Assembly: GCA_015654795.1 (NCBI GenBank)
Contig: JAATGF010000093.1
Span: forward strand, 1 to 36,082
Direction of reading: 5' to 3'
Origin: Bacteroidales bacterium
GTDB lineage: Bacteria > Bacteroidota > Bacteroidia > Bacteroidales > Prolixibacteraceae
Length of the DNA stretch: 36,082 nucleotides
Shown: positions 33,757 to 36,082 of the stretch, one piece after another
Layout of the letters: each line of letters starts with the position of its first letter
Position numbering within the stretch: the stretch's first letter is position 1
Made by a program: the position numbers and the translations under genes
The notes under the pieces: model-generated
Database searches by the model: none
What the model saw: only the letters and a program-made list of their open reading frames with translations
What the model was told of the DNA's origin: nothing

Positions 33757-35076
33757 ATGAATGAAACTGTCCAGAAAAAACTAAATATATTAGCCGATGC
33801 TGCCAAATACGATGTGTCGTGCGCATCAAGCGGAAACAATCGCAGCAACACGCCAGGAGGGATTGGAAACGCATTAAACTGCGGAATTTGTCACAGTTTT
33901 ACTGAAGATGGCCGTTGCGTCAGCCTGTTAAAAGTGCTGATGACCAATCACTGCATTTATGACTGCGCCTACTGCATCAACCGCCGCACCAACGATCGGC
34001 CGCGTGCGACACTCACGGTTGAAGAGCTGGTCGATCTCACGATTGGTTTTTATCGGCGAAATTATATCGAAGGGCTGTTCCTGAGTTCTGGTGTGATTAA
34101 AAATCCCGATCATACAATGGAGCGGATGATGTTGGTAGCTAAAAAACTAAGGACTGAAGAGCGTTACAACGGCTACATCCATATGAAAGCCATTCCGGGT
34201 GCAAGTCCGGAACTGCTGAACGAAGCCGGAAAATATGCCGACAGACTTAGCGTGAACATCGAAATTCCTTCCAATCCCGAGCTAAAACGGTTGGCGCCCG
34301 ACAAGAGTTACAAAGATATTTACGGACCGATGAACCTCATCAAAGACAATATCCTGGTGAACAAAGAGGAGCGGCAGAAATTCCGTCACACGCCCGCATT
34401 CGCTCCCGCAGGACAAAGCACTCAGCTTATTGTAGGCGCCACACCCGAAAGTGATCGGCAGATACTAAGTCTCGCATCCGATTTGTACAGCGGTCAACGA
34501 CTGAAAAGGGTTTATTATTCGGGTTACCTGCCTGTAAACGAATATGATCAACGGTTGCCGGCCCTCAAAACCCCGCCACTCGTGCGAGAAAATCGCCTTT
34601 ACCAAAGCGACTGGCTGATGCGTTTTTACCGGTTTACAGCCGACGAAATTCTCACGCCTGACCAGCCTTTCCTCGATCTGGAAATCGATCCGAAACTCGC
34701 GTATGCGCTGCGCAACCTTCAGTTGTTCCCCATCAACGTGAACACGGACAGTTATGACATGATCCTGCGCGTACCTGGAATTGGGGTCCAATCGGCACAG
34801 CGGATTATTGAGGCGCGAAAATTCAGAACATTGACTACGCAGCACCTGACCAAAATCGGCGTGGTGATGAAACGTGCCAAATACTTCATTATAAGCAACG
34901 AACTCCCCTCTTCAGTATTCGATCTGCCTTCGGAAACACTGCGAAGACAGATACTGCTGAGTGAAAAACCAAAGATTAAATCGCAACCCGACACGCAACT
35001 GAAACTCTTTTCATTTGGCGAAGTAATTCAGTTACCTGCACCCGTGAGCAGCCCGAACAAAATATTAACCGCCTGA
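33757..35076 (+). CDS. Putative DNA modification/repair radical SAM protein
   Basis: A 439-residue protein. The radical SAM cysteines are C66, C70 and C73 (NHCIYDCAYCINRR), preceded by C22, C42, C45 and C54, which may hold a second cluster. The catalytic barrel spans about 60-310. A helix-hairpin-helix motif at about 350-395 (ILRVPGIGVQSAQRIIEARK) suggests DNA contact. This matches the radical SAM family linked to a uracil-DNA-glycosylase-like partner (TIGR03916 type), and that partner follows 10 bases downstream. The reaction is not established; repair or modification of a base is the usual proposal. Confidence 0.93.
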   Translation: MNETVQKKLNILADAAKYDVSCASSGNNRSNTPGGIGNALNCGICHSFTEDGRCVSLLKVLMTNHCIYDCAYCINRRTNDRPRATLTVEELVDLTIGFYRRNYIEGLFLSSGVIKNPDHTMERMMLVAKKLRTEERYNGYIHMKAIPGASPELLNEAGKYADRLSVNIEIPSNPELKRLAPDKSYKDIYGPMNLIKDNILVNKEERQKFRHTPAFAPAGQSTQLIVGATPESDRQILSLASDLYSGQRLKRVYYSGYLPVNEYDQRLPALKTPPLVRENRLYQSDWLMRFYRFTADEILTPDQPFLDLEIDPKLAYALRNLQLFPINVNTDSYDMILRVPGIGVQSAQRIIEARKFRTLTTQHLTKIGVVMKRAKYFIISNELPSSVFDLPSETLRRQILLSEKPKIKSQPDTQLKLFSFGEVIQLPAPVSSPNKILTA

Positions 35077-35086
35077 TTTCAATGCC

Positions 35087-35848
35087 ATGATCTTAGTTTA
35101 CGACGGAACATTTGAAGGATTTCTCTCGGTGGTGTTTGAATGTTACAGCCGCAAACTGGAGCCGACAAATATCTGTTCGGAGAAAAACCTTCAGGAGATA
35201 CTATTTATCGGAAAAGAGTATATCCACACTGAGACCTCGCATTCTGACCGTGTATGGAAAGGACTCCGGCAAAAACTAAGTACTGAGCTGAACCAGTTGC
35301 CCTATTCGGCATTTCTTTCGGGTGAAGAAGGCATCGAAATGGCGCTTTTGCATTTTATCCGGATGGCTTTTGCCTCGCCTGTTCCCATCGAAGGTAACTT
35401 TGGTGACATGGATGTGTTAATGGTGCGCAAAGCCGCCCGCCGCGTGATGAAGGAAGCGATGCGGATGTTGCAGTTTATCCGGTTCCAGCGCACACTCGAC
35501 GACATTTACTTTGCCCCGATCAGTCCCGATTACGATGTAATGCCCATGACGCTCAGGCATCTGAAAGAGCGTTTTGCCGATCAGTTGTGGCTCGTTTACG
35601 ATCTGAAACGTGACTATGGATTTTTCTACAACCTGCAATCTGTTGAAGAGGTAACACTCAACGAAAAATCGTTCAACACGAGTAATGGCGCCGTGCCGCT
35701 TAACTTATTGCAGGAAGAGGAAGCGGTTTACCAAACAATGTGGAAGGGCTATTGCCAGAATATCACGATACGCGAGCGGCTAAATCCGAAACTGCAAAAG
35801 CAGCACATGCCCAAAAGGTACTGGAAATTTTTGCCTGAAAAGAGATGA
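35087..35848 (+). CDS. DUF4130 DNA metabolism partner protein
   Basis: A 253-residue protein of the TIGR03915/DUF4130 type, recognised by its start ILVYDGTFEGFLSVVFECY, by RKAARRVMKEAMRMLQFIRF and FAPISPDYDVMPMTLRHLKERF, and by the end QKQHMPKRYWKFLPEK. In many genomes this domain is fused to, or paired with, a uracil-DNA glycosylase domain; here it stands without a glycosylase domain. It begins 10 bases after the radical SAM gene and is surely co-expressed. It probably works with that protein on DNA; the chemistry is unknown. Confidence 0.92.
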   Translation: MILVYDGTFEGFLSVVFECYSRKLEPTNICSEKNLQEILFIGKEYIHTETSHSDRVWKGLRQKLSTELNQLPYSAFLSGEEGIEMALLHFIRMAFASPVPIEGNFGDMDVLMVRKAARRVMKEAMRMLQFIRFQRTLDDIYFAPISPDYDVMPMTLRHLKERFADQLWLVYDLKRDYGFFYNLQSVEEVTLNEKSFNTSNGAVPLNLLQEEEAVYQTMWKGYCQNITIRERLNPKLQKQHMPKRYWKFLPEKR

Positions 35849-35875
35849 ATGAATATTTGTTGCAGATATAAATAG

Positions 35876-36082
35876 CTTAAAAACATACCGAAAAGAGAAA
35901 TCACCCAATTCATCCCCGATCCTGTTGATCCGGAAGCATTAAACACATTTACGGCCAGATACATTGAATTCCGTAAGAGTCACCTCTGTTCTCCTCCGTT
36001 TCACACTTCTGTTAAATTTGTGGCAATGGACGACAGGCTTGAGGCTAAAGATCTGTCGACTAAAGACCTTCAGACTGCAGCC
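35876..36082 (+). CDS. Open frame running off the window end
   Basis: A frame without stops continues to the last base for 69 codons (read as PKREITQFIPDPVDPEALN, then further, and DRLEAKDLSTKDLQTAA). No ATG, GTG or TTG begins it; the first in-frame candidates are GTG at about 36019 and ATG at about 36025. It could be the 5' part of a gene with a start beyond those points, a decayed fragment, or chance. The codon composition looks coding-like. Confidence 0.25.

Overview
The window looks like chromosomal DNA from a member of the Bacteroidota. I infer this from repeated TAnnTTTG-type -7 promoter boxes, weak or absent Shine-Dalgarno sequences, a fused FeoA-FeoB protein, an HcpR-like regulator beside hcp, XAQ-type signal peptide ends, and short putative beta-barrel proteins ending in Phe. 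Oxygen-independent HemN, hybrid cluster protein, Feo ferrous iron uptake and radical SAM enzymes suggest an anaerobe or facultative anaerobe. I cannot name a genus. I see no tRNA, rRNA, CRISPR array, transposase or integrase.

Layout. Positions 1-413 hold imperfect tandem repeats. 414-5805 is a nitrosative-stress locus: cupin, Hcp and a ferredoxin-like protein leftward, and an HcpR-like Crp/Fnr regulator rightward, followed with almost no gap by pabB and pabC (folate). A palindrome between the divergent genes is a likely regulator site. 6015-8246 holds a type II NADH dehydrogenase and a NucS-like nuclease. 8487-9248 is a putative outer-membrane barrel protein. 9641-12626 is a leftward iron operon: a new small secreted protein, FeoA-FeoB, and a 52-residue FeoB-associated Cys-rich protein. 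12755-14081 holds an overlapping pair: a RIC/ScdA-like di-iron protein that has lost its CC motif, and a LuxR-type regulator whose receiver lacks the phosphoacceptor Asp. 14516-19757 is a glycosyltransferase plus a two-gene FtsX-type ABC system. 19854-22510 pairs an iron-sulfur flavoprotein lacking the usual NAD(P)H domain with a secreted PQQ-type beta-propeller. 22907-26679 is a compact heme operon (hemN-hemG-hemH). 27321-30158 holds three aldehyde/quinone-type oxidoreductase or repair genes. 30221-33198 is an accessory stretch: a Cys-rich protein, a DUF1016 nuclease, a chimeric gene relic and an XRE-S24 repressor. 33757-35848 is a radical SAM/DUF4130 DNA metabolism pair.

Together the first two thirds lean on iron, heme, iron-sulfur and NO handling: Hcp removes NO, the RIC-like protein may act on or sense iron centres, Feo supplies Fe(II), and HemN/G/H uses it. 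The most unusual points are the truncated flavoprotein with its propeller partner, the unknown first gene of the feo operon, the CC-less RIC with a pseudo-receiver regulator, and an S24/DUF1016 chimeric relic carrying a palindrome whose two arms changed together. An interspersed repeat family occurs at three intergenic loci. All functions are read from sequence motifs; no search was run.
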